A DNA stretch of 64,000 nt, taken from NCBI RefSeq assembly GCF_000428045.1, contig NZ_ATZE01000013.1, positions 120,907-184,906 of the forward strand, in the 5' to 3' direction. Shown here piece after piece: positions 21,446 through 30,635 of the stretch. The stretch comes from Sedimenticola selenatireducens DSM 17993. GTDB lineage: Bacteria > Pseudomonadota > Gammaproteobacteria > Chromatiales > Chromatiaceae. The position numbers and the translations under genes were made by a program. Within the stretch, counting starts at the first letter, position 1. Each line of letters opens with the position of its first letter. Below the pieces are notes generated by a model. It was given only the letters and a program-made list of their open reading frames with translations, did no database searches and was not told where the DNA came from.

Positions 21446-24400
21446 AGCGCCTCTACCATTTTTCACTCAGAACCGCCCGACGGCTGCTGATCCTGCTGAT
21501 AATCCTGACCGGACTACTGGTCATCTCCGGCCGACTGCTGGCCCCCCTGGCAGCGCAATATCGTGCCGACGTGGCCGACTGGGCCAGCGAACTGCTGGGA
21601 CAGCCAGTCGAAGTGGGCAGGCTCCGGGGCAACTGGCGGGGCGTGGGTCCGGAGCTGATCCTCTACGACCTGCAGCTGATCAATCCCGAGAGCCATAAGC
21701 CCACCCTCTATCTGGAAGAGGTGCGCATTACCATTGGACTGATTGACTCATTGCGTCAATTGACCCCGGTGGTGCGCAAGGTCTCCTTCATTTCACCCAG
21801 GCTCAGGGTCATACGTCGGCAGAACGGTTCCATCACCGTCGGCAATCTGGATGAACTGAATGAGATCAACCCCGGCGACGGAAGTTCGGCATTTCTCCTG
21901 CCGACCCATCTGAGCCTGGAAAAAGGCGAGCTCATCTGGGAGGACCAGATGATCAACGTCCCGCCGCTGCGACTGACTGACGTCAACCTGAGACTGCGTA
22001 ACAGCGGCGCGCGGCATCAACTGAACGGCAGCATCACCCTGCCGGGGGAACGTCCTGGCCAGATAGAACTGGCCATCGACCTGCGCGGCCAGCTGGACAA
22101 GATCAACACCTGGAGCGCCAGCAGCTACATGCAGAGCAGCGGCATCGACCTGGCCTTCCTGCTCAATCGCCGGGTAGCGGAAAAGTATCGTTTCAGCAAC
22201 CGTCAGGCGGAGATAAAACTTTGGGGCGAGTGGGACCACAAGGGCCTGATCAACCTGGAAGGAACCACCCGCTGGGAACAGGTTGCCATTACCCGACAGG
22301 CCAGTAAGCCGGAGCAAACTGCCAGCACACTGAACCTGGACAAGGCTGCGGGAGCCCTCCGTCTGCAGCGCCAAACCGACGGCTGGCAGCTGGACCTGGT
22401 CGACCTGCAGATCCAGCGCAATGGCCGCGACTGGCCAAGGTCACAGGTGGGTGTCACCGCCTTGCAGGATAAGCAGGGCGATTGGCGTATCCGCGCCGGC
22501 AGCAGTCGACTGCGCGTGGAAGATATTCATGCCATCAGCACACTCTTCCCACTGCCCAACAGCGGCCTTGAGCAGATGCTGAAGCAGGTAAAGGCAAACG
22601 GCAGCCTGAACAACCTGCGGCTGGACTTCCAGCAGCGGGAGCAGGGCGACCGCTGGTCGGCCAGTGGCGAAGTCACAGAATTCACCTCCCAGCCCTGGGA
22701 AGGCCTGCCAGGGGTTCATAACCTGCCGCTGGCCTTCTGGATGGATGCCCGGCAAGGCACCATTGCCCTCGACGCAACAGATGTCTCCCTGGACTTTGCC
22801 GACCTGTTCCGGGACCCCCTGGTGCTGCGGCGTCTGCAGGGCGATCTGACCTGGCAATACGGGCAGGAGGGTGATCTGGTCATTTCAACCGATAAGCTGC
22901 TGGCGGAAAACGACGATATTCACACCCTGAGCCGAATACACATGACCCTTCCCGGCGCTGATCAGGCATCACCAATCCTGGATCTGCAGGGCGATTTCTG
23001 GGATGGCGACGCCAGCACCACCCACCGCTATCTGCCCGCGGGCATCATGGGCGACAACGTGGTCGCCTGGGTGGATCGCAGCATCGGCAGCGGCCATGTC
23101 ACCGAAGGGAGCGTGGTGGTACGGGGTCCACTGGCGGACTTTCCCTTCGAAAAGACCCAGAGCGGACGCTTCGAGGTATTTTTTAAGGTAGAGAATCTGC
23201 AACTAGACTACTGGCCGGAATGGCCGGCGCTGAGAAGTCTGAATGCCGATGTGCGCTTCCTCAACAACAGCTTTGATGCCTGGGCCAGCAGTGGCGAGAT
23301 CCTCGACAGCCGGCTCAGCGCCGCCCACGCCAGGATCTCCGAGCTGGCGCTCACCTCACCATTGGAACTCAACGGCAGCGTAGAGGGGCCGTTCACCGAT
23401 CACCTCCGCCTGCTCCTGGAGTCTCCCCTCAAGACCGATTTCGCTCCCCTGGTAAAAGACCTGGAAGGCGACGGCATGACCCGACTCGACCTCGCCTTCA
23501 GCCTACCCATCGATGATGGTTCGGATTTCAAGCTGGACGGCCGGCTCGGCTTTCTTGACTCCACGCTACGACTGAGCCAGTGGCAGATGGCGCTGAGCGA
23601 TATCCGCGGTGATCTGCAGTTCGATCAGGATCACATCTTTGCCAAAGGCATCACCGGCAAGGTGTTTGACCAACCGATCCGTGTCGATGTCTCGACCCCC
23701 AAGTCAAACCGTAACGCCACCCGCATTACTGCCACGGGGGCGGTCCCCGTCAGCACCCTGCAGCGGCAGCTCCCGTCGATCGATCTGGGTACGTTTGTCT
23801 CGGGCAGCAGCCACTGGCAGTTGGACCTGGATATACCCCATATCGCCGCCGGGCCGGATGCCCCGGTAGCGGTGCGCGCCAGCACGGATCTGGTTGGCAT
23901 CCGCATCGACCAGCCAGCGCCGCTGGGCAAGGAGGCGGATACATCACAGCCACTGCTGCTGGAGACCCGGCTCGGCGGCAAATCGGAGCAACAACTGCAC
24001 ATCCGCTATGACAACCGCATCGACATGGCGCTGGCCATCGATCGCAGCCGACCTGACCAGCCCCAACTCCAGCGCGGCGGCATTGTACTGGGCGGTGAGC
24101 TGGCAAAACTGCCAAAATCCGCGGGGCTTGAGCTGACCGGACGACTGGAGCGACTCCAACTGCTGCCCTGGCTTGACCGCCTCAAGTCAACGGAATCCGC
24201 CCCGCGGCTGCCACCGCTCAATCGTCTGGCACTGGAGATAGATAAACTGGAGATAGGCCCACAACAGACAGACCAGGTAGGTCTCACGCTGAACCGGGGA
24301 GGCACTCACTGGGAAGGAAATATCATCAGCGACTGGGCCGAGGGCGCTATCCTGCTACCGCATAAACCCTCCCGCTCAACTGCAGTTACCGCCCGACTCA

Positions 24401-25800
24401 AGCGCCTGCGACTGGATCCCTGGCTGGGTATGCTCGACAGCCCCGCAAGCGACACCGAAACGGCCATGCCGCAACGCCTCCTGCTGACTGCCGATCAGTT
24501 GCAGTACAAACAGATGGCGGTGACCGACTTTAATCTTGATCTGGCGCGTGATCAGCGGGAACGGAAGGGGCAATTCAGCAGCAGCCACTTTGCCGGCGAA
24601 GTCGTGGTGCCGCTGCGTCTGCTGGAGGCTCCCATCAGACTGACCCTCGATCACCTGGACCTGACCATTGATGACAACCTGTTCAACACCCAGGACACGA
24701 CGCCGCGGAAGGCACAGGAACAACTGGATCCAAACCGGATACCAGCCATCGAGGCACAGGTGTCCAAGGTCAACATCAACGGCAAACCGTTTGGCAAACT
24801 GCAGCTGATTACCCAACGTCGTGACAATGGCCTGACACTGCAGACCCTGTCGCTCAATTCGGATCGCCTGCAACTCTCGGCCACCGGAAACTGGCAGCTG
24901 GATCAGGCCCCGGAGTCCAGCTCCCGGATTGATATCGCACTCTCCAGCCGCAACCTCGGTGCCGCACTCAGGGACATGCAGCTGTCAGACAACATCGATG
25001 GCGCACCGGTTGAGCTCGACAGCCGCCTTAACTGGCAGGGATCACCCGTCGACTTCAGTACCCGGCGACTGAGTGGCCAGTTGGGGATACAGGTTGGCAA
25101 GGGCCGTTTTCTGAAGGTCGACCCCGGCGTAGGGCGGCTGTTCGGTCTGTTCAACCTGGGGGCTCTCAGACGCCGCCTGACTCTCGATTTCAGCGACATC
25201 TTCAAAAAGGGTTTCGCCTTCGACAGTATCGAAGGCGAATTCCTGCTGGATACCGGTGATGCCTACACCAACAACTTCCGTATGAAAGGCCCCTCAGCCA
25301 ACATTGAGCTCTCGGGTCGGATTGGCCTGGGCGATGAAGACTTTGACGCTCTGGTGACCATTACCCCGAAAATCTCCTCCAGCATCCCCCTGGCCGGCGC
25401 CATCGCCGGTGGACCGGCGGTCGGTGCCGCCCTGTTCCTGGCCCAGCAACTGATGGGCGACTCCATCGACCGGGTCACCCGGCTGGAATACATGGCAACC
25501 GGCAGTTGGGACGAGCCGATACTGACACCGAAAACACGGGACAATCAGGAAGGCGGCAACCAGGCACAGCAAGGACAGGAGCCCACCGCTACTGCCGAAG
25601 AACCAGATCCCACCGAGGGTTTAGTTGGTGAGGAACCCCCCTCGGCAACACCCGACACCTCGGGCACGGAAACTGCCGGCACACGCACAGCACCGGCGGA
25701 GGAAAACACGGACAAACCCTCCGGGTTCTTCTCCCGCCTGCTGGAGAAGATCAAACCCACCGGCCCCACCTATCCACAGTCCACGCCGGACAAGCCGTGA
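21442..25800 (+). CDS. yhdP: YhdP, AsmA-like inter-membrane phospholipid transport protein
   Basis: YhdP is one of the AsmA-like proteins (with TamB and YdbH) that bridge inner and outer membrane and move phospholipids outward. The 1452-aa protein has one N-terminal transmembrane helix at about residues 13-33, then repeated beta-rich segments making a long groove. The family's conserved C-terminal domain contains GRFLKVDPGVGRLFGLFNL and TNNFRMKGPSANIELSGRIG. It exceeds the E. coli protein (1266 aa). About 90 extra residues at the end are low-complexity and rich in P, E, T and Q, followed by SGFFSRLLEKIKP. It is in the conserved maf-rng-yhdP order, with tldD following after the nitrilase gene. 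Confidence 0.95.
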   Translation: MKRLYHFSLRTARRLLILLIILTGLLVISGRLLAPLAAQYRADVADWASELLGQPVEVGRLRGNWRGVGPELILYDLQLINPESHKPTLYLEEVRITIGLIDSLRQLTPVVRKVSFISPRLRVIRRQNGSITVGNLDELNEINPGDGSSAFLLPTHLSLEKGELIWEDQMINVPPLRLTDVNLRLRNSGARHQLNGSITLPGERPGQIELAIDLRGQLDKINTWSASSYMQSSGIDLAFLLNRRVAEKYRFSNRQAEIKLWGEWDHKGLINLEGTTRWEQVAITRQASKPEQTASTLNLDKAAGALRLQRQTDGWQLDLVDLQIQRNGRDWPRSQVGVTALQDKQGDWRIRAGSSRLRVEDIHAISTLFPLPNSGLEQMLKQVKANGSLNNLRLDFQQREQGDRWSASGEVTEFTSQPWEGLPGVHNLPLAFWMDARQGTIALDATDVSLDFADLFRDPLVLRRLQGDLTWQYGQEGDLVISTDKLLAENDDIHTLSRIHMTLPGADQASPILDLQGDFWDGDASTTHRYLPAGIMGDNVVAWVDRSIGSGHVTEGSVVVRGPLADFPFEKTQSGRFEVFFKVENLQLDYWPEWPALRSLNADVRFLNNSFDAWASSGEILDSRLSAAHARISELALTSPLELNGSVEGPFTDHLRLLLESPLKTDFAPLVKDLEGDGMTRLDLAFSLPIDDGSDFKLDGRLGFLDSTLRLSQWQMALSDIRGDLQFDQDHIFAKGITGKVFDQPIRVDVSTPKSNRNATRITATGAVPVSTLQRQLPSIDLGTFVSGSSHWQLDLDIPHIAAGPDAPVAVRASTDLVGIRIDQPAPLGKEADTSQPLLLETRLGGKSEQQLHIRYDNRIDMALAIDRSRPDQPQLQRGGIVLGGELAKLPKSAGLELTGRLERLQLLPWLDRLKSTESAPRLPPLNRLALEIDKLEIGPQQTDQVGLTLNRGGTHWEGNIISDWAEGAILLPHKPSRSTAVTARLKRLRLDPWLGMLDSPASDTETAMPQRLLLTADQLQYKQMAVTDFNLDLARDQRERKGQFSSSHFAGEVVVPLRLLEAPIRLTLDHLDLTIDDNLFNTQDTTPRKAQEQLDPNRIPAIEAQVSKVNINGKPFGKLQLITQRRDNGLTLQTLSLNSDRLQLSATGNWQLDQAPESSSRIDIALSSRNLGAALRDMQLSDNIDGAPVELDSRLNWQGSPVDFSTRRLSGQLGIQVGKGRFLKVDPGVGRLFGLFNLGALRRRLTLDFSDIFKKGFAFDSIEGEFLLDTGDAYTNNFRMKGPSANIELSGRIGLGDEDFDALVTITPKISSSIPLAGAIAGGPAVGAALFLAQQLMGDSIDRVTRLEYMATGSWDEPILTPKTRDNQEGGNQAQQGQEPTATAEEPDPTEGLVGEEPPSATPDTSGTETAGTRTAPAEENTDKPSGFFSRLLEKIKPTGPTYPQSTPDKP

Positions 25801-25856
25801 ACAAAAGTTTCGTGCTGCAACGCCCCTCAACTATTCCGGGATGCGTCATGCACCGT

Positions 25857-25883
25857 TAGGGCAGGCCCCCGTGCCTGCCCCTA
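25857..25883. repeat. Palindromic intergenic repeat
   Basis: An inverted repeat with arms GGGCAGGC (25859-25866) and GCCTGCCC (25873-25880), and nearly matching TAGG/CCTA ends, between yhdP and the nitrilase gene. It resembles dispersed palindromes of the TAGGGCAGG...CCTGCCCCTA type. No T run follows, so it is not called a terminator. Confidence 0.45.
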
Positions 25884-25973
25884 CTTGGTCCGAAGTCAGG
25901 GTTAATGCTATGCTCCGGACAGACCGCAGCAGCGGTCGTTGTCTTTGAACCCCAGGGAAAATACGCGTCCAAC

Positions 25974-26795
25974 ATGAGCAGAGAGAAAAACAGAGTTTGC
26001 GCCATACAGATGGCAACCGGACCCAATGTCAGCGCCAACCTGCTGGAGGTGGAACGGCTGGTCACCGAGGCGGTGGAGAATGGTGCCGGGCTGGTGGTAT
26101 TGCCGGAAAACTTCGCCTTCATGGGCAAACGGGACCGGGATCTCTGCGCCCTGCGGGAAATCGACCATGACGGCCCGCTGCAGGAGTTTCTCCGCCAGCT
26201 GGCCAAGCGTCATGAGATCTGGGTGGTAGGCGGCACTATCCCGCTGGAAGCGCACGACAACAGCAAGGTGCGCGCCGCCTGCATCGTCTACGACGACCAG
26301 GGCAGACGGGTCGGCCGTTATGACAAGATTCACCTGTTCGATGTCAACCTGGTCGAGGCCAACGAACGCTACGCGGAATCCGAAACCATTGAGGCGGGCG
26401 AGCAGATCGTGGTGCTCGACTCGCCCTTCGGCAAGCTGGGTATCGCGGTCTGCTACGACCTGCGTTTTCCCGAATTGTTTCGCAAACTGCTGGACAAGGG
26501 CATGGAGATCGCCTGCATGCCTTCCTCCTTTACCGCCATTACCGGCAAGGCTCACTGGGATACGCTGGTGCGGGCCCGGGCGATTGAAAACCTCTCCTAC
26601 GTGGTCGCCGCCGCCCAGGGTGGATTTCACATCAACGGCCGTGAAACCCACGGCCACAGCATGATCGTGGACCCCTGGGGAAACATCCTGGCCCAGGTGC
26701 CCCGAGGAACCGGTTCGGTCAGTTGTAAACTCGACCTCGGCTACCTCGCCTCGCTGCGACGCAACTTTCCAACCATCAATCACCGAAAACTCTAG
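25974..26795 (+). CDS. Carbon-nitrogen hydrolase (Nit1-like, probable deaminated glutathione amidase)
   Basis: A 273-aa nitrilase-superfamily amidase. The Glu-Lys-Cys triad is present in VVLPENFAFMG, YDKIHLFDV and AVCYDLRFPELF. The closest pattern is the Nit1/YbeM group, which repairs deaminated glutathione; other small amides remain possible. The start ATG at 25974 (MSREKNRVCAIQMA) is chosen because the conserved fold begins right there; the frame is open further upstream. Nit genes often sit between yhdP and tldD in gammaproteobacteria, which supports the assignment. Confidence 0.9.
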   Translation: MSREKNRVCAIQMATGPNVSANLLEVERLVTEAVENGAGLVVLPENFAFMGKRDRDLCALREIDHDGPLQEFLRQLAKRHEIWVVGGTIPLEAHDNSKVRAACIVYDDQGRRVGRYDKIHLFDVNLVEANERYAESETIEAGEQIVVLDSPFGKLGIAVCYDLRFPELFRKLLDKGMEIACMPSSFTAITGKAHWDTLVRARAIENLSYVVAAAQGGFHINGRETHGHSMIVDPWGNILAQVPRGTGSVSCKLDLGYLASLRRNFPTINHRKL

Positions 26796-26939
26796 CAACC
26801 CGGCGCGGTCTACCCTAACAGACAACGACAGCACCGGACGAAGCGACCCTGTAGGGGTTCATGGACTATATTCATTGATTCAACCTTAAGCCTGAGGCCT
26901 CCTCGGCTTCAGCAACAGCAGGATTCAGCAAACATCAGC

Positions 26940-28382
26940 ATGTCAGACGCCATTCAAATCGCACATAACACCCTCCTTGCGCCCGCCTCACTGAGCGACA
27001 GCGACCTCGATCGGGTGATGGATCAGTTGCTCACCTCACAGATCGACGCCGCCGATATCTATTTTCAGGCCAGCCGGCTTGAATCCTGGGTGCTGGAGGA
27101 CGGCATTATCCGGGACGGTAACTACAACATCGAGCAGGGCGTCGGGGTGCGCGCCATCAGTGGCGAAAAGACCGGGTTCGCCTATACCGATGAGATTGCC
27201 CTGCCGAGCCTGATGGAGGCCGGCCGCACCGCCCGTGCGATTGCCCGCGCCGGCAGCCAGGGCCAGACCCGGCTGAGTCGCACCACCCCGCAACGCCAGC
27301 TCTACGCCCCGCTCAATCCCCTGGAGACCATGACCGAGGATGAGAAGATCGGCCTGCTGCGCAAGCTGGACGCCGAGGCACGGCGTCAGGACCCACGGGT
27401 GCAGCAGGTGATCGCCAGTCTGGTGGCGGCCCATGACGTGGTGATGGTAGCTGCCAGTGATGGCACCCTGTGCGGCGATGTGCGCCCGCTGGTGCGCTGC
27501 AATGTGCACGTGATTGTCGAGGCGGATGGACGCCGTGAACAGGGTTCCAGCGGCGGTGGTGCGCGTGAGAGCTTCCAGTTCTTTGTCGACGAGGAGCGCG
27601 CCCTGGGCTATGCCCGGGAGGCGGTGCGTCAGGCGCTGGTGAACCTGGAGGCGGAAGACGCGCCGGCCGGCGGCATGACCGTGGTGCTGGGAGCCGGCTG
27701 GCCGGGCATCCTGCTGCACGAGGCGATCGGCCACGGACTGGAAGGCGACTTCAACCGCAAGGGCACCTCCGCCTTCTCCGGCCGTATCGGGGAAAAGGTC
27801 GCGGCGGACGGCTGTACCGTAGTGGACGACGGTACCCTGCCGGGTCGGCGCGGCTCACTCAACATGGACGACGAGGGCACCCCCTCCCAATGTACGGTAC
27901 TGATTGAGAACGGCCGCCTCAAGGGCTACATGCAGGACAAGCACAATGCCCATCTGATGGGGGTCAACTCCACCGGCAACGGCCGCCGTGAGTCCTATGC
28001 CCACCTGCCCATGCCGCGCATGACCAACACCTATATGCTGCCTGGCCAGCACGATCCCGGGGAGATCATCGCCTCGGTCAAACAGGGCCTCTACGCCGTC
28101 AATTTCGGCGGCGGCCAGGTGGACATCACCTCGGGCAAGTTCGTCTTCTCCGCCAGCGAGGCTTACCTGATCGAAAACGGCAAGGTGACCCGGCCAGTGC
28201 GGGGCGCCACCCTGATCGGCAGCGGTCCGGAGGTGCTCACCCGGGTCAGCATGATCGGCAATGACCTGGAACTGGATGCCGGCGTCGGCACCTGCGGCAA
28301 GGACGGCCAGAGCGTGCCGGTTGGGGTCGGCCAGCCCACCCTGAAAATAGACAACCTCACCGTCGGCGGCACCAGCGCCTGA
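26940..28382 (+). CDS. tldD: Metalloprotease TldD
   Basis: TldD forms a heterodimeric zinc metalloprotease with TldE (PmbA), which degrades unfolded peptides and matures some modified peptides and antitoxins. The 480-aa protein has the active-site motif HEAIGH (from His260), in [15 protein letters not shown]. The second metal region lies in the glycine-rich C-terminal domain. pmbA follows 22 bases downstream, so the two subunits are probably made from one mRNA; in E. coli they are unlinked. Confidence 0.96.
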   Translation: MSDAIQIAHNTLLAPASLSDSDLDRVMDQLLTSQIDAADIYFQASRLESWVLEDGIIRDGNYNIEQGVGVRAISGEKTGFAYTDEIALPSLMEAGRTARAIARAGSQGQTRLSRTTPQRQLYAPLNPLETMTEDEKIGLLRKLDAEARRQDPRVQQVIASLVAAHDVVMVAASDGTLCGDVRPLVRCNVHVIVEADGRREQGSSGGGARESFQFFVDEERALGYAREAVRQALVNLEAEDAPAGGMTVVLGAGWPGILLHEAIGHGLEGDFNRKGTSAFSGRIGEKVAADGCTVVDDGTLPGRRGSLNMDDEGTPSQCTVLIENGRLKGYMQDKHNAHLMGVNSTGNGRRESYAHLPMPRMTNTYMLPGQHDPGEIIASVKQGLYAVNFGGGQVDITSGKFVFSASEAYLIENGKVTRPVRGATLIGSGPEVLTRVSMIGNDLELDAGVGTCGKDGQSVPVGVGQPTLKIDNLTVGGTSA

Positions 28383-28404
28383 ACCCTTGCAGCGAGACAG
28401 ATCC

Positions 28405-29748
28405 ATGAGTGAGCAGTATCAGATATCAGCGCGCCAGGCGCAGCTTGAACAGATGGTTAACGACCTGCTGAATGAGGCCCGGCAACAGGGTGCCAGCGCC
28501 GCGGAGGCTGCCGTCTCCAGCGACAGCGGCCTCGCCATCAACGTACGCAAGGGCGAGGTGGAAACCATCGAACATACCCGTGACCAGGGGTTGGGGATCA
28601 CCGTCTACTTCGGACAGCGCAAGGGCACCGCCAGCACCTCGGACTTCAAACCGGAGGCCATCAGGGACACGGTACGGGCCGCCTGCAACATCGCCCGTTT
28701 TACCAATGACGACCCCTGCAGCGGCCTGGCCGATGCCGACCGCATGGCCACCGATATCCCCGACCTGGACCTCTACCACCCCTGGGATATCACCCCGGAA
28801 ACCGCAATCGAACTGGGCAAGCGTTGCGAGAGCGCCGCACTGGAGCTGGACCCGCGCATCAGCAACACCGAAGGGGCCAGCGTCAACAGCCACAGCGGCC
28901 TGCATGTCTACGGCAACAGTCACGGCTTCATCGGCGGTTATCCCAGCAGCCGCCACAGCCTCAGCTGTTCGGTGATCGGCCAGCAGAACGGCAGCATGCA
29001 GCGGGACTACTGGTATACCGTCAGCCGTGACGCCAAAGACCTGGAATCGGAGTTTGATGTGGGCAGAAAAGCCGGCGAGCGTACCCTGGCCCGCCTGGGC
29101 GCGCGCAAGCTCAGCACCCGGCAGGCACCGGTCATTTTTCGCGCCGACATCGCCGGCAGCCTGTTGCGCAGCCTGATCAGCGCCATCAGCGGCTCCAGCC
29201 TGTACCGCAAGGCCAGCTTCCTGCTCGATCATCTGGGTGAACCGATTTTTCCCGCCCATATCCAGATTCAGGAGCAACCCCGGATACCAGGAGGACTGGG
29301 CAGCGCCTCGTTCGACAGCGAGGGGGTCGCCACCTATGACAAGTCGATCATTCAGGACGGCGTTCTACAGACCTATCTACTGGGCAGTTACTCGGCGAGA
29401 AAACTGGGATTGCAGTCCACCGCCAACGCCGGCGGCGTGCACAATCTCAGTATCACACCGGGTGAACAGGACCTGGATGGACTGTTGCGGGAAATGGGCA
29501 CCGGCCTGCTGGTCACGGAGATGATGGGCCACGGCGTCAACATGGTCACCGGCGACTACTCACGGGGTGCTGCCGGGTTCTGGGTGGAGCAGGGTGAAAT
29601 CCAGTTTCCGGTGGAAGAGATCACCATCGCCGGCAACCTGAAACAGATGTTCAGCCAGCTGCTGGCGGTTGGCAACGACGAAGAGCGACGCAGCAGCATC
29701 CGCACCGGTTCTCTGCTGATCGAGCAGATGACCATTGCCGGTGAGTGA
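28405..29748 (+). CDS. pmbA: TldD/TldE partner protein PmbA (TldE)
   Basis: PmbA (TldE) is the non-catalytic partner of TldD. The 447-aa protein shares the two-domain fold but lacks the HExxxH zinc motif; the corresponding region is SAISGSSLYRKASFLLDHLG. The C-terminal EMMGHGVNMVTGDYSRGA segment is a family hallmark. The start at 28405 (MSEQYQIS) is chosen over a start six codons upstream. It ends the plus-strand housekeeping run, followed by a 477-base non-coding stretch. Confidence 0.95.
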   Translation: MSEQYQISARQAQLEQMVNDLLNEARQQGASAAEAAVSSDSGLAINVRKGEVETIEHTRDQGLGITVYFGQRKGTASTSDFKPEAIRDTVRAACNIARFTNDDPCSGLADADRMATDIPDLDLYHPWDITPETAIELGKRCESAALELDPRISNTEGASVNSHSGLHVYGNSHGFIGGYPSSRHSLSCSVIGQQNGSMQRDYWYTVSRDAKDLESEFDVGRKAGERTLARLGARKLSTRQAPVIFRADIAGSLLRSLISAISGSSLYRKASFLLDHLGEPIFPAHIQIQEQPRIPGGLGSASFDSEGVATYDKSIIQDGVLQTYLLGSYSARKLGLQSTANAGGVHNLSITPGEQDLDGLLREMGTGLLVTEMMGHGVNMVTGDYSRGAAGFWVEQGEIQFPVEEITIAGNLKQMFSQLLAVGNDEERRSSIRTGSLLIEQMTIAGE

Positions 29749-30225
29749 AATCAATCGGGTCGGAAATTCCAGGTGCTGAAAAAAGAAACGGGACCAACAG
29801 GTCCCAATTAGCACTCCTCCAGGCTTATATGCAGATACGTCCAGGACGTTCTTATTTTTCTTTGCCTGTTGTTATCAGACCGGCCACTCTATGATTAACG
29901 GCGGCTTGAGTCTGTACGGCGCCTTACGGCAACGGTCCGACAGGACCGGTCCCCCTCCTACTATCCATTAAGTTCGGCCAAACATAACTCGCGGCCAACC
30001 TTTTACCAATTTCTAATTCTTTGATATTAAAAATGAATTAGCTTTTTCCATGCCCACATCCAACATTTGCATTGGCGGCAGTGCAAAGCGTTCGCTACAG
30101 TAAACGGATCATTCCCACTAAGTCAATAGCAATTTTTTACCCGGATTCACACGCCACTGGGCAAGGATACTCTGGATAGGTTATCCTTATGCATCATCAA
30201 TAAGACATAAGATAACCGGATAACC
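29749..30225. other. 477-base non-coding region with hairpins
   Basis: No gene is visible between pmbA and the 114-aa unknown. Two perfect hairpins stand out: GGGACC-AACA-GGTCCC (29790-29805) and CGGTCC-GACA-GGACCG (29933-29948). A weak promoter-like pair (TTGTTA 29869-29874, TATGAT 29890-29895, spacer only 15) precedes the second hairpin. An AT-rich inverted repeat CTAATTC/GAATTAG (30013-30041) is followed by a T run, so a small RNA of roughly 30 to 30047 is possible but unproven. The last 50 bases are a palindromic stretch described separately. Confidence 0.4.
30174..30225. promoter_or_regulatory. Palindromic GGTTATC/GATAACC cluster before the 114-aa gene
   Basis: GGTTATCCTTATG (30179-30191) and CATAAGATAACC (30206-30217) form an inverted repeat with one extra base. 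A third half-copy, GGATAACC (30218-30225), directly abuts the ATG. The pattern suggests an operator or an mRNA hairpin controlling this gene and possibly the PFK gene behind it. Confidence 0.4.
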
Positions 30226-30570
30226 ATGCAAACCATTCCTGATATCACCGACAACGAAACCTGGATTATTCGCACCACCCTGCGCGAACGCTACAATCAG
30301 GAGGTTGAGCTGCAACTGGCCGATTCAGAGATCCGTCTGCGCCCCTCCGACCGGGAGCTGAGCGCCTGTCCGGTCTGGTACTGGCAGTGGGACGGCTGTC
30401 ATTTTGTCATTTTCAAGACCGGCGACAAAAATTACCGCAGCCAGTTCTTCTACAAGCCCTATCGTCAATACGGCACCGGGGTCTACGAATATACCGATAT
30501 CGCCGAGTGTGCGGTTTCGCTGTTGCAGGCCCAGGCCGACTTTGAAGCGAAGGAGCGGGGCGACATCTAA
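30226..30570 (+). CDS. Hypothetical protein, 114 aa
   Basis: I do not recognise this 114-aa protein. It is acidic, without signal peptide or membrane helix. It is rich in aromatic residues in its middle (ACPVWYWQWDGCHFVIFKTG, then NYRSQFFYKPYRQYG) and ends in a charged helix. It looks like a compact alpha/beta domain. It precedes the PPi-dependent phosphofructokinase by 65 bases on the same strand and may be co-transcribed with it. A palindromic stretch sits directly before its start. A link to glycolytic control would be speculation from position only. Confidence 0.7.
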   Translation: MQTIPDITDNETWIIRTTLRERYNQEVELQLADSEIRLRPSDRELSACPVWYWQWDGCHFVIFKTGDKNYRSQFFYKPYRQYGTGVYEYTDIAECAVSLLQAQADFEAKERGDI

Positions 30571-30635
30571 GTCGGCAACCGCCCGCCCGGCAGAAAAAAT
30601 CATTACTAAAACCTACTGAGAGGAAGATTGAAAGC

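Noticed and set aside
26888..26909. AAGCC...GGCTT hairpin considered as terminator of the nitrilase gene
   Set aside because: One bulge and no T run follow; the next gene on the same strand is close, so read-through is likely.
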